Shown piece by piece: positions 1-5,975 of a stretch of 5,975 nucleotides of DNA. Origin of the DNA: RGIG1918 sp045536045 (GTDB lineage Bacteria > Cyanobacteriota > Vampirovibrionia > Gastranaerophilales > Gastranaerophilaceae); contig JAZSMU010000046.1 in assembly GCA_045536045.1 (NCBI GenBank), positions 1 through 5,975 of the forward strand, read 5' to 3'. How positions within the stretch are numbered: position 1 is the stretch's first letter; every line of letters begins with the position of its first letter. The position numbers were made by a program, and so were the translations under genes. A model generated the notes under the pieces. That model was not told the origin of the DNA and did no database searches. It was given only the letters and a program-made list of their open reading frames with translations.

Positions 1-502
1 TTTTGGCTAAAGCCTTAACATATGTTGTTTTGCCTGTTCCTGGTGGACCATACAAAAATATGCTTCCAAGTTTTCTGCCACCTCTTGCTTCAATAAGGTC
101 TGGATTTTTAATTCCTGCAACAATTTTTTTAGTTGTTTCAATTAATGTTTCAGGAAGTGCCATTTCGTCTAATCTTTTAGCACCAGATATATCTTCAAAA
201 ACTTCACTAATTCTTCCTGAACCTTGTATTGGTGGTTTTGGAAAATTGCCAAATTTCATTCTGCTAAGTGCCATATTTAAAATTGCAAAACCTGCTATCC
301 AGCCTAGAATATTTACAATTGGATTAGGCTTCTTTTTGGGTGCTTGAGGTGGCACATTATTTAAAACAATAACATCAGGTTTGTCTTCTATAACTTGTGG
401 AGAGGTGCTATTTGGTTGTTTTTGGGCAGCTTCATTAAGGGCTTTTGCCCCTTCTTTAGACCTTATTATGAAATTATTTAAATCTAAACTTTGAATAGCC
501 AC
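1..502 (-). CDS. Membrane-anchored AAA+ ATPase, N-terminal part (cut by window edge)
   Basis: This minus-strand frame is open for 167 codons and runs off the left edge. Residues 1-60 are polar, with a Lys/Pro-rich end. Residues about 61-80 form one predicted membrane segment (IVNILGWIAGFAILNMAL). Residues 100-108 read EVFEDISGA, matching the start of an FtsH-type AAA module. Residues 152-159 are a perfect Walker A, GPPGTGKT (bases 26-49). Walker B, the sensors and anything C-terminal, such as a protease domain, lie outside the window. The start chosen is GTG at 500-502, because CCTTCC on the plus strand at 509-514 gives a GGAAGG ribosome binding site 6 bases upstream; no in-frame ATG lies near, and the ATG at 505-507 is out of frame and stops after seven codons. 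By family, such proteins use ATP to unfold or remodel substrates, here presumably at the membrane. FtsH itself is possible but unproven, since the N-terminus lacks the usual two-helix periplasmic arrangement. Confidence 0.85.
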   Translation of the reverse strand, partial: MAIQSLDLNNFIIRSKEGAKALNEAAQKQPNSTSPQVIEDKPDVIVLNNVPPQAPKKKPNPIVNILGWIAGFAILNMALSRMKFGNFPKPPIQGSGRISEVFEDISGAKRLDEMALPETLIETTKKIVAGIKNPDLIEARGGRKLGSIFLYGPPGTGKTTYVKALAK

Positions 503-508
503 AACATA

Positions 509-514
509 CCTTCC
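509..514 (-). promoter_or_regulatory. Ribosome binding site deciding the GTG start of the AAA ATPase
   Basis: The minus strand reads GGAAGG here, followed by 6 bases and then GTG at 502-500. This site supports the non-ATG start, because the only close ATG (507-505) lies in another frame that closes at once. Confidence 0.6.
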
Positions 515-548
515 GATTTTACAAAACCTGTAATGGCAAAATATTTAC

Positions 549-578
549 ATTTAACCTTATTTTTTTAAGTTTTGTAAA
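549..578 (-). promoter_or_regulatory. Tentative sigma-70-type promoter for the AAA ATPase gene
   Basis: The minus strand carries TTTACA (578-573, five of six to TTGACA), an 18-base spacer and TTAAAT (554-549, four of six to TATAAT). It would start transcription about 40 bases before the GTG start. The background is so AT-rich that chance matches are likely. The position just after the nifJ terminator is what makes a promoter here reasonable. Confidence 0.3.
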
Positions 579-596
579 TTAAGATAAACACGCATT

Positions 597-627
597 AAAA
601 AAAGAGGACACCTAAATGCCCTCTTTT
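597..627 (-). terminator. Rho-independent terminator of the pyruvate:ferredoxin oxidoreductase gene
   Basis: The plus-strand arms 600-610 and 617-627 pair over 11 positions (one wobble, 608 with 619) around a 6-base loop at 611-616. Read on the minus strand, the hairpin contains AAAAGAGG pairing with CCTCTTTT and ends in a run of seven T (603-597). It lies 20 bases after the TAA stop at 648-650, the expected place for a terminator of this gene, and it separates it from the downstream AAA ATPase. Confidence 0.88.
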
Positions 628-647
628 CCGTATCTTTTGTTGAATTA

Positions 648-3600
648 TTATTTCATTAATTCGCCAACAGATTTGTAAACAGCCATTCTTTTTGCTGCGT
701 CTGATTCAGCTTGTTGATATAAAGCTTCAGCAGCTTCTGGGTTTGTTTTAAGAAGAGATTTATATCTTCCTTCAGACCTAATGAAGTCTTGATAGCTTCC
801 TTTAGGGTCTTTAGCATCCCAAGTAAATGGTGTTTCGCTTGCAGGATTGTATCTGTATAGTGGGAAATATCCTGCTTCAACTGCACGTTTTTGTTCAGTT
901 TGAGTTTTGCTCATGTCAATTCCGTGTGCAATACATGGAGCATAAGCGAAGATAATTGATGGACCATCATAAGCTTCAGCTTCTTGGAATGCTTTTAGAG
1001 TTTGACCTCTGTCAGCACCAAGTGCAACTGATGCCACATAAACATATCCATAAGACATGCTCATTAAGCCCATGTTTTTCTTATAAGTTGGTTTACCACC
1101 TGTTGCAAATTTAGCAACAGCACCTGTTGGAGTTGATTTAGAAGCTTGACCACCAGTGTTTGAGTAAACTTCTGTATCAAGAACAAGGATATTAACATTT
1201 TTGTTTTGTGCTAATACGTGGTCAATACCGCCGTAGCCGATATCGTTTGCCCAACCGTCGCCACCAATAATCCAAACTGATTTGTCTGTGAAGTAGTCTT
1301 GAAGTTCGCGAACTTTAGCTAAATCAGCACAGTCAATGTCAGCATATTTAGCAAGAACTTCTTTAGCTTTATCTTGAGCTTTAACTGCTTCTTCAGTTTT
1401 TGAATTATCAAAGTGAGCAATTGCAGCTTCAAGAGCTTCTTTAAGGTCAGCTGGAGATTTTTCGCAAGCAATAACTTTTTCAACATAAGTTTTTAAAGTT
1501 GCTCTGTTTGCGTCAACTGCTAATCTCATACCGAAGCCAAATTCAGCGTTGTCTTCAAATAGTGAGTTTGCCCAAGCTGGTCCTCTACCATCTTTGTTTG
1601 TTGTGTATGGAATAGTTGGGAATGTTCCTGAGTAAATTGAAGAACAACCTGTTGCGTTTGCTACGATTGCGTTTTCACCGAACAATTGAGAAACAAGTTT
1701 AACGTATGGAGTTTCTCCACAACCAGCACAAGCACCTGAGAATTCAAACAATGGTTTTCTAAGCATTGCACCTTTGATTGTTTTTGTTGTGTTTTTACCC
1801 ATAACGTTGTCTGGAGCTTCATCAAAGAATTTTTCGTTTTCTTTTTCGCCAGCAGCAACTTCTTTTTCAATAGTAGACCAAGAAAGTGCTGGAGCTTCAG
1901 GTTTATTGTTGTTGATTGGACATTGGTCTAAGCAAACGCCACAACCAGTACAGTCATCGCAATATACTTGAACTTTAAATTGTTCGCCAGCTGCGTTTGG
2001 TTTAGCATCAACTGTGTTGAAAGATTTTGGAGCATTAGCAACAGTTTCTTTTTCAAACAATTTTGTTCTAATAGCAGCGTGTGGACAAGCTGAAGCACAG
2101 ATACCACATTGGATACAAGCTTCTGAGTTCCAATGAGGAACACGTGGAGCTATACCTCTTTTTTCTAAGCAAGCTGTGCCTGTTGGAATTGTGCCATCAA
2201 CTGACATAGCACTAACAGGAATATCATCACCTTTTTGTCTCATTGAAGGTTCAATGATTTTCTTCGCAAATTCAGAAGCATCGTCTGCAATTAACTTAAC
2301 TTCTTCAGCACAAGCTCCACCAACAGTTGCTGGAACAACAACTTCTTCAGTTGCGTTAACAGCTGCGTCAATAAGAGCTAAGTTCATATTAACAATGTCA
2401 TCACCTTTTTTCTTAAAGGTTTTAATTGTCATTTCTTTCATACCTTCTAAAGCTTGTTCAAATGGAATAATTCCTGAAACTTTGAAGTATGCAACCATCA
2501 TAACTGTGTTAGCACCTTTGCCACGTAGTCCTGGTTGTTCTTTAATAAGTTTTTCAGCATCAACATTGTAGAATTTAATTTTTTTGTTGATGATAGTTTC
2601 TTGCATATCACGTGTTAAGTGATTAAATGCTTCTTCCTTGCTCCAAGGTGAATTTAATAAGAATGTTCCACCTTCTTTAATGCCTTTTAATAGGTCATAT
2701 CTGCCGATATAAGCGTGAGCTGAGCAAGATACGAAGTCTGGAGCTGTAATTAAGTATGTTGATTTAATTTGTTCATCACCAAATCTTAAGTGTGAAACTG
2801 TTACACCAAAAGATTTTTTAGAGTCATATGCAAAGTATGCTTGAGCATCTTTGTTTGTGTATTGACCAATGATTTTAATTGAGTTTTTGTTAGCACCAAC
2901 AGTACCGTCTGAACCTAAGCCCCAGAACATGCAGTTTGTTGTGCCAGCTGGTTCTGTAACGATAGTTTCAGAATAGTCAATTGATTTGTGAGTAACATCA
3001 TCTTCAATACCAACTGTGAAACCATGGAAACCATTGTTTGCCAAGTGTTTGAATACACCCAATACCATTGATGGAGTAAATTCTTTAGAAGATAAACCAT
3101 ATCTGCCACCAATAACTTTGATTTCTTTGTTTTCAAGAGCTGCAACAACATCCATATAAAGTGGTTCGCCAATTGAACCTGGTTCTTTTGTTCTGTCAAG
3201 AACTGCAATTCTTTGTGTTGTTTTTGGAAGAGCTTTGTTGAATCTTTCAACATCAAATGGTCTGTATAATCTAACTTTAACAAGACCGTATTTAGTGCCT
3301 CTTGTTGAGTTTAGATAGTTAATTGTTTCTTCAATTGTTTCGCAGCCAGAACCCATTGCAACGATAACGTCAGTTGCATCTTCTGCACCAACGTAGTCGA
3401 ATGCGTGGTATTGTCTGCCAGTAACTTTTGCAACTTTGTCCATATATTCTTCAACGATATCAGGAGTTGCATCGTAGAATTTGTTAACAGTTTCTCTGCC
3501 TTGGAAGTAAACGTCTGTGTTTTGAGCACCAACTTTACAAATTGGAGCTTCAGGACGCATAGCACGAGCTCTGAATTCTTCAATGTATTTTTCTTCAACT

Positions 3601-4181
3601 AGGCTTTTAATTTCTTCATAAGAAATTTCTTCAATTTTGTGAACTTCGTGAGATGTTCTAAAGCCATCAAAGAATTGTAGGAATGGAACTTTTGATTTGT
3701 AAGTTGCTAAGTGTGCAACAAGAGCCAAATCCATTTCTTCTTGAACTGAGTTTGCAGCCAACATTGCATAGCCTGTGTTTCTGCAAGCCATAACGTCTGA
3801 GTGGTCGCCAAAAATTGCAAGAGATTGTGCTGCCAATGCTCTAGCTGAAACGTGAATAACGTGTGGCAACATTTCGCCTGCTGCTTTGTGCATAACAGGA
3901 ATCATCAAAAGTAAACCTTGAGATGCTGTGTAAGTTGAAGTTAGAGAACCTGCTGCTAAAGAACCATGTACAGCACCTGCTGCACCTGCTTCAGATTGCA
4001 TTTCTGCAACAATAACTTCTTTGCCCCAGATGTTCTTTTTGTTTTGTGATGCCCATTCATCAACCCATTCACCCATTGTTGAAGATGGAGTGATAGGGTA
4101 AATTGCGGAAACTTCGCTTAGTGCGTACGCTACATGGGCTGCAGCATAGTTACCGTCAACTGTGATTGTTTTTTTTGACAT
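648..4181 (-). CDS. nifJ: Pyruvate:ferredoxin (flavodoxin) oxidoreductase, single-chain homodimeric type
   Basis: A complete 1,177-residue protein. It should convert pyruvate, CoA and oxidised ferredoxin to acetyl-CoA, CO2 and reduced ferredoxin in the cytoplasm, the key step from glycolysis to fermentation in anaerobes. The N-terminal pyruvate/TPP domain carries YPITPSS (28-34) and EMQSEAGAAGAVHG (60-73), with the catalytic-type Glu64. A middle domain spans about 256-410, followed by the gamma-type domain. A two-cluster ferredoxin domain has C689-C692-C695-C699 and C744-C747-C750-C754. The TPP domain carries the proximal-cluster cysteines C818, C821, C846 and C1083, and the Mg/TPP residues GDG (974-976) and DTEVYSNTGGQ (1002-1012). 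All three cluster sets are intact, so it should be active. It stops without the roughly 55-residue C-terminal extension of the Desulfovibrio africanus enzyme. The ATG is preceded by AAGGAGG at 10 bases. It is flanked by its own terminator and probably its own promoter, so likely monocistronic and well expressed. The names por and pfor are also used. Confidence 0.98.
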   Translation of the reverse strand: MSKKTITVDGNYAAAHVAYALSEVSAIYPITPSSTMGEWVDEWASQNKKNIWGKEVIVAEMQSEAGAAGAVHGSLAAGSLTSTYTASQGLLLMIPVMHKAAGEMLPHVIHVSARALAAQSLAIFGDHSDVMACRNTGYAMLAANSVQEEMDLALVAHLATYKSKVPFLQFFDGFRTSHEVHKIEEISYEEIKSLVEEKYIEEFRARAMRPEAPICKVGAQNTDVYFQGRETVNKFYDATPDIVEEYMDKVAKVTGRQYHAFDYVGAEDATDVIVAMGSGCETIEETINYLNSTRGTKYGLVKVRLYRPFDVERFNKALPKTTQRIAVLDRTKEPGSIGEPLYMDVVAALENKEIKVIGGRYGLSSKEFTPSMVLGVFKHLANNGFHGFTVGIEDDVTHKSIDYSETIVTEPAGTTNCMFWGLGSDGTVGANKNSIKIIGQYTNKDAQAYFAYDSKKSFGVTVSHLRFGDEQIKSTYLITAPDFVSCSAHAYIGRYDLLKGIKEGGTFLLNSPWSKEEAFNHLTRDMQETIINKKIKFYNVDAEKLIKEQPGLRGKGANTVMMVAYFKVSGIIPFEQALEGMKEMTIKTFKKKGDDIVNMNLALIDAAVNATEEVVVPATVGGACAEEVKLIADDASEFAKKIIEPSMRQKGDDIPVSAMSVDGTIPTGTACLEKRGIAPRVPHWNSEACIQCGICASACPHAAIRTKLFEKETVANAPKSFNTVDAKPNAAGEQFKVQVYCDDCTGCGVCLDQCPINNNKPEAPALSWSTIEKEVAAGEKENEKFFDEAPDNVMGKNTTKTIKGAMLRKPLFEFSGACAGCGETPYVKLVSQLFGENAIVANATGCSSIYSGTFPTIPYTTNKDGRGPAWANSLFEDNAEFGFGMRLAVDANRATLKTYVEKVIACEKSPADLKEALEAAIAHFDNSKTEEAVKAQDKAKEVLAKYADIDCADLAKVRELQDYFTDKSVWIIGGDGWANDIGYGGIDHVLAQNKNVNILVLDTEVYSNTGGQASKSTPTGAVAKFATGGKPTYKKNMGLMSMSYGYVYVASVALGADRGQTLKAFQEAEAYDGPSIIFAYAPCIAHGIDMSKTQTEQKRAVEAGYFPLYRYNPASETPFTWDAKDPKGSYQDFIRSEGRYKSLLKTNPEAAEALYQQAESDAAKRMAVYKSVGELMK

Positions 4182-4191
4182 ATCTATCTGT

Positions 4192-4198
4192 CCTCCTT
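4192..4198 (-). promoter_or_regulatory. Strong ribosome binding site of nifJ
   Basis: The minus strand reads AAGGAGG, a near-complete anti-16S match, 10 bases before the ATG at 4181. It fixes the start and is the strongest ribosome binding site in the window, in keeping with an abundant central-metabolism enzyme. Its first two A are shared with the right-strand arm of the adjacent inverted repeat. Confidence 0.85.
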
Positions 4199-4216
4199 AA
4201 TTACTTCCATAATTAA
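4197..4216. repeat. Perfect 7+7 inverted repeat in the nifJ leader
   Basis: TTAATTA (4197-4203) and TAATTAA (4210-4216) are exact reverse complements separated by six bases (CTTCCA). The repeat lies between the proposed -10 box and the ribosome binding site of nifJ and touches both. It could be an operator for a dimeric regulator or a weak hairpin. It does not match the Fnr (TTGAT-N4-ATCAA) or Rex (TTGTTAA-N4-TTAACAA) consensus I know. The arms are pure A/T in AT-rich DNA, so chance is a serious alternative. Confidence 0.4.
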
Positions 4217-4238
4217 AAAGTTACTCCAAACATGCCAA
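4209..4238 (-). promoter_or_regulatory. Probable sigma-70-type promoter of nifJ
   Basis: The minus strand shows TTGGCA (4238-4233, five of six to TTGACA), 18 bases, then AATTAT (4214-4209, four of six to TATAAT). The start point would fall near 4200, giving a short leader of roughly 20 bases before the ATG that just includes the AAGGAGG site. The remainder of the 4182-4287 gap shows only A/T-rich sequence, without a convincing terminator for the upstream gene, so read-through from that gene is also possible. Confidence 0.4.
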
Positions 4239-4287
4239 AAATACAAGAAAAATCTGTTAAAAATACTATTTTTTTCTACTCGTTTTT

Positions 4288-5121
4288 TTAAACATTTAAT
4301 TGTGCTTTTTGATTTTTCTTATCTTGAATTTTGTCTTTAATTTTAACTGCTAAAAAGCTAGTAATTCCTGCTGCAGCTGCTGCACATAAATAGGTGCACC
4401 AAGCGTATCTATTAGATTTTGAAACTTTTTTAGCAAGCTCTGGTGTTTTGGATAGAACTTCTTTTGCAAGCTTGTTGCCTCTAATTGATGCTACACCTTC
4501 TTCAATTAATATAGGGGTCATAGCCAAGAACGATAGTTTGCCTGCGTTATTTCTAACAAAATTGCTTGCTTTTTGTCCTGTTGTTAATTCTTCTCCTTCT
4601 TTAGCTTTTTGTTTTTTGCTAAATGCACCAAATAACGCTATTCCAAGAGGTGCTAACATTCCAATAATTCTTAAAGGACCTTGAGTAAATTTTCCTAATT
4701 TTGAGGCAGAATTCATAGCATGCCCAATTTCATGGAAACCTGCTGTTGTCAGCTTTCCATCTGGTAATAATATTTTTTTCAATGTGCTATGGCAATATGC
4801 ATTCAAGCCTTTAGAAACTTCATTTGTTTTTCCTGATAAGTTGATACGTAAAGCATCAGTCAATTTTTGTTCATAGATTGGTTTTATTTTCCCTTGAAAT
4901 CTTTTCATTGTGGTTTGCACCATATCTTCAGTTATGTCTTTTGCATTTTGTGAATTTACAAACAAAAGCTCATAGCCGTTTTTCTTAGCTCCACTTTTTT
5001 CAAAAGCATCTTTTATACCTTGTTGAACAATTTTTGTATCAGCTTCTGATAGCTTTGTTTCATTAACAAATTTTTTAGCAAATGCACTTGCACCAGCAAG
5101 TTTTAAGGCATTACCAGACAC
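4288..5121 (-). CDS. Putative membrane zinc metallopeptidase with HEIGH motif, unknown family (5' end in another frame)
   Basis: I do not recognise this protein by name. The in-frame part from the GTG at 5121 gives 277 residues. Residues 20-115 are a charged, soluble-looking region. HEIGH at 130-134 (bases 4720-4734) is a canonical HExxH zinc motif. Hydrophobic segments follow at about 150-166 and 196-206, then EEGVASIRGNKLA (207-219), which could supply the third zinc ligand as in gluzincins. A further membrane segment lies at about 242-259, and the tail is Lys-rich. Two starts compete. The GTG has AGGAG 8 bases upstream (5130-5134). However, the frame stays open and protein-like (SALGVLAGAGVGI) back to base 5160, then meets a stop, while an ATG with a ribosome binding site lies at 5207 in another frame. 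I think the true gene begins at 5207, which would give about 306 residues. Enzyme activity is inferred from motifs alone. Confidence 0.7.
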   Translation of the reverse strand: MSGNALKLAGASAFAKKFVNETKLSEADTKIVQQGIKDAFEKSGAKKNGYELLFVNSQNAKDITEDMVQTTMKRFQGKIKPIYEQKLTDALRINLSGKTNEVSKGLNAYCHSTLKKILLPDGKLTTAGFHEIGHAMNSASKLGKFTQGPLRIIGMLAPLGIALFGAFSKKQKAKEGEELTTGQKASNFVRNNAGKLSFLAMTPILIEEGVASIRGNKLAKEVLSKTPELAKKVSKSNRYAWCTYLCAAAAAGITSFLAVKIKDKIQDKKNQKAQLNV

Positions 5122-5150
5122 AATGCCAACTCCTGCACCTGCTAAAACTC

Positions 5151-5207
5151 CTAGTGCAGATTTTTTTCTTTTTTAGGTTGCACCACTTGAACTGATTTTA
5201 CTTCCAT
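5151..5207 (-). CDS. Out-of-frame 5' end of the HEIGH-protein gene, or an 18-residue leader peptide
   Basis: The ATG at 5207-5205 follows an AAGGG site (5216-5212) 4 bases upstream. It reads MEVKSVQVVQPKKEKNLH and stops at TAG 5153-5151. At the two A runs (5174-5169 and 5167-5161 on the minus strand), adding one A, or slipping back by one base, joins it to the downstream frame as PKKEKKSALGVLAG. That is a natural basic-then-hydrophobic N-terminus leading straight into the HEIGH protein. The codons GAA AAA AAT form a slippery heptamer A-AAA-AAT in the correct register for a -1 shift. The alternatives are a sequencing or assembly error in the homopolymer, a real inactivating or phase-variable mutation, or a short leader translated separately, with re-initiation at the GTG at 5121. 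Confidence 0.6.
   Translation of the reverse strand: MEVKSVQVVQPKKEKNLH
5161..5174 (-). repeat. Homopolymer runs A6-G-A7 at the frame break
   Basis: On the minus strand six A (5174-5169), one G (5168) and seven A (5167-5161) follow each other, exactly where the coding frame changes. Such runs favour polymerase slippage, ribosomal slippage and sequencing length errors alike. Confidence 0.8.
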
Positions 5208-5279
5208 AAATCCCTTACCATTTCTTCCTTAATTTAATAAAAACAAATTAGGTAAGAAAATTGCTCTTTTTTACTTTTC

Positions 5280-5308
5280 TTGACATTAAAAATTAAATTT
5301 GCAAAGAT
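5280..5308 (+). promoter_or_regulatory. Probable sigma-70-type promoter of the LOG-family gene
   Basis: A perfect TTGACA (-35) at 5280-5285 is followed by 17 bases and AAAGAT at 5303-5308, which matches only three of six positions of TATAAT. Transcription would start near 5315, about 20 bases before the ATG. The exact -35 box at the right distance from the gene is the main support; the weak -10 lowers confidence. The divergent metallopeptidase gene begins 73 bases to the left, and I see no convincing promoter for it in the remaining A/T-rich sequence. Confidence 0.45.
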
Positions 5309-5335
5309 GATTTTAGGAATATTTAGTGAGGAAAA

Positions 5336-5926
5336 ATGAAAAAAATTTGTGTATTCTGTTCTGCAAGTGGTGGAATTGATGAGAGTTATTATAAAAGTTG
5401 CGAAGAGCTTGGAAAATTAATGGTTGAGAACAATTTTTCTCTTGTTTATGGTGGCTCATCTTTAGGGCTTATGGGTCATATTTCAAAAGTTATTAAAGAA
5501 AATGGTGGATATTCAATTGGTGTTATGCCAGAAAAACTTTATAATATGCTTAAACATGAAGGAAATTGCAATGAGTTTCATGTGTCAGCTGGTATGAGAG
5601 AAAGAAAAGCAAAAATGGATGAATTATCAGATGGTGTTATTGCTTTAGCTGGTGGTTTTGGAACTTTAGAAGAAGTTTCAGAGATGATAGTTCAAAAGAT
5701 TTTAGGCTACAATTCAAAGCCAATTGTCTTTTTAAATACAAATGGTTTTTATGACACATTAATTAAATTTTTTGACGAAATTATTGAAAAAGATTTTGCA
5801 CAAAAATCTGCTGGAGATGTTTATTATTTAGCACAAACTCCAGAAGATGCAATAAATTACATCAAAAATTATGTTCCAAATTATAAAGAGAAAACTTTTG
5901 ACGATATTTATGTGAGTGCAAAATAA
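5336..5926 (+). CDS. LOG family (TIGR00730) Rossmann-fold protein, probable nucleoside 5'-monophosphate phosphoribohydrolase
   Basis: A complete 196-residue protein of the usual length for the LOG/YgdH-like group, once mislabelled as lysine decarboxylases. Members with proven activity release the base from cytokinin riboside or nucleoside 5'-monophosphates in the cytoplasm; bacterial roles are often nucleotide salvage or are unknown. The Rossmann start is KKICVFCSASGG (2-13). Signature blocks are VYGGSSLGLMG (37-47), GMRERK (86-91) with the Arg-Lys pair, and AGGFGTLEE (105-113) with the acidic pair. Two positions differ from the common form: Ser41 where Gly is usual (VYGGG), and Ala105 where the motif is normally PGGxGTxxE. 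The catalytic-type Arg and Glu residues are kept, so activity is plausible but the substrate is not predictable. The ATG has GAGG 4 bases upstream (5328-5331), a slightly short spacing. The gene is transcribed away from its left neighbour and ends in its own terminator, so likely monocistronic. Confidence 0.93.
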   Translation: MKKICVFCSASGGIDESYYKSCEELGKLMVENNFSLVYGGSSLGLMGHISKVIKENGGYSIGVMPEKLYNMLKHEGNCNEFHVSAGMRERKAKMDELSDGVIALAGGFGTLEEVSEMIVQKILGYNSKPIVFLNTNGFYDTLIKFFDEIIEKDFAQKSAGDVYYLAQTPEDAINYIKNYVPNYKEKTFDDIYVSAK

Positions 5927-5944
5927 TTAAAAATAAGCATTAAA

Positions 5945-5975
5945 AAAGCCTCTTTGAATTTATCAAAGAGGCTTT
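5945..5975 (+). terminator. Strong hairpin terminator after the LOG-family gene (tail cut by window edge)
   Basis: Arms 5945-5957 and 5963-5975 pair perfectly over 13 positions around the 5-base loop ATTTA, with the core GCCTCTTTG against CAAAGAGGC. It begins 19 bases after the TAA stop. Three T are visible at the end of the arm and the window stops there. A run of six A (5942-5947) on the left side would serve as a T-tract on the minus strand, so it may also terminate a convergent gene to the right. Confidence 0.88.

Noticed and set aside
3..347. Plus-strand open frame of 114 codons beginning near the left edge
   Set aside because: It lies entirely antisense to the AAA ATPase frame, which carries a perfect Walker A and a ribosome binding site; its own sequence shows no motif and it has no upstream signal in the window.
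503..540. Short inverted repeat TTACA/TGTAA in the leader of the AAA ATPase gene, as a possible riboswitch or attenuator
   Set aside because: Five A/T-rich pairs in a leader of about 40 bases are too little for a riboswitch or an attenuator.
656..3602. Several 65-131 codon open frames on both strands inside nifJ
   Set aside because: All overlap the fully motif-supported nifJ frame, have low-complexity or Leu/Ser-biased translations with no recognisable motif, and are what long coding sequence in AT-rich DNA produces by chance.
4259..4273. Palindrome AAAAATA-C-TATTTTT after the HEIGH-protein gene, as a possible terminator
   Set aside because: It has only A/T pairs and almost no loop, so it would not form a stable hairpin; it is most likely sequence composition.
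4394..4684. Plus-strand open frame of 96 codons within the HEIGH-protein gene
   Set aside because: It is antisense to the HExxH-bearing frame and has no ribosome binding site or motif of its own.
5307..5339. Ten-residue open frame (MILGIFSEEK) whose stop overlaps the LOG-gene ATG as ATGA
   Set aside because: The overlap would suit translational coupling, but no ribosome binding site precedes this ATG, and it would lie at or before the predicted transcription start.

Overview
This 5,975-base window is strongly AT-rich bacterial chromosome. It reads with the standard genetic code: TGG is used for tryptophan, TAA closes the genes, and good Shine-Dalgarno sites precede the starts. It carries four genes, each apparently with its own promoter. 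A complete pyruvate:ferredoxin oxidoreductase points to an anaerobic, fermentative organism. The low GC, together with a lineage-specific-looking HEIGHAMN membrane protein and a membrane-anchored AAA ATPase, reminds me most of gut Gastranaerophilales (Melainabacteria/Vampirovibrionia). That placement is from memory of protein style, not from a search, and a low-GC Clostridia-type Firmicute remains possible.

Layout, left to right. Bases 1-502 (minus) hold the N-terminal 167 residues of an AAA+ ATPase with one predicted membrane segment and an intact Walker A; the gene runs off the left edge. Bases 503-647 hold its GTG-start ribosome binding site, a tentative promoter, and the terminator of the next gene. 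Bases 648-4181 (minus) encode full-length single-chain pyruvate:ferredoxin oxidoreductase (nifJ/por). A 106-base gap (4182-4287) holds its promoter region, with a perfect 7+7 inverted repeat beside the ribosome binding site. Bases 4288-5207 (minus) hold an unrecognised putative membrane metallopeptidase with HEIGH. Its 5' end is in a different frame from the rest, and the break falls at a run of seven A. Bases 5208-5335 are a divergent intergenic region with a perfect TTGACA box facing right. Bases 5336-5926 (plus) encode a LOG/TIGR00730-type nucleotide-binding protein, followed by a strong hairpin terminator that reaches the right edge.

Functionally, the nifJ product links glycolysis to ferredoxin-dependent electron disposal and acetyl-CoA formation. 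The other three genes have no evident pathway link to it, and nothing in the layout shows a shared operon apart from possible read-through from the metallopeptidase gene into nifJ. The most notable signals are the slippage-prone frame break in the metallopeptidase gene and that gene's possible HExxH + E membrane-gluzincin architecture. I found no tRNA, rRNA, CRISPR array, insertion sequence or recognisable riboswitch.
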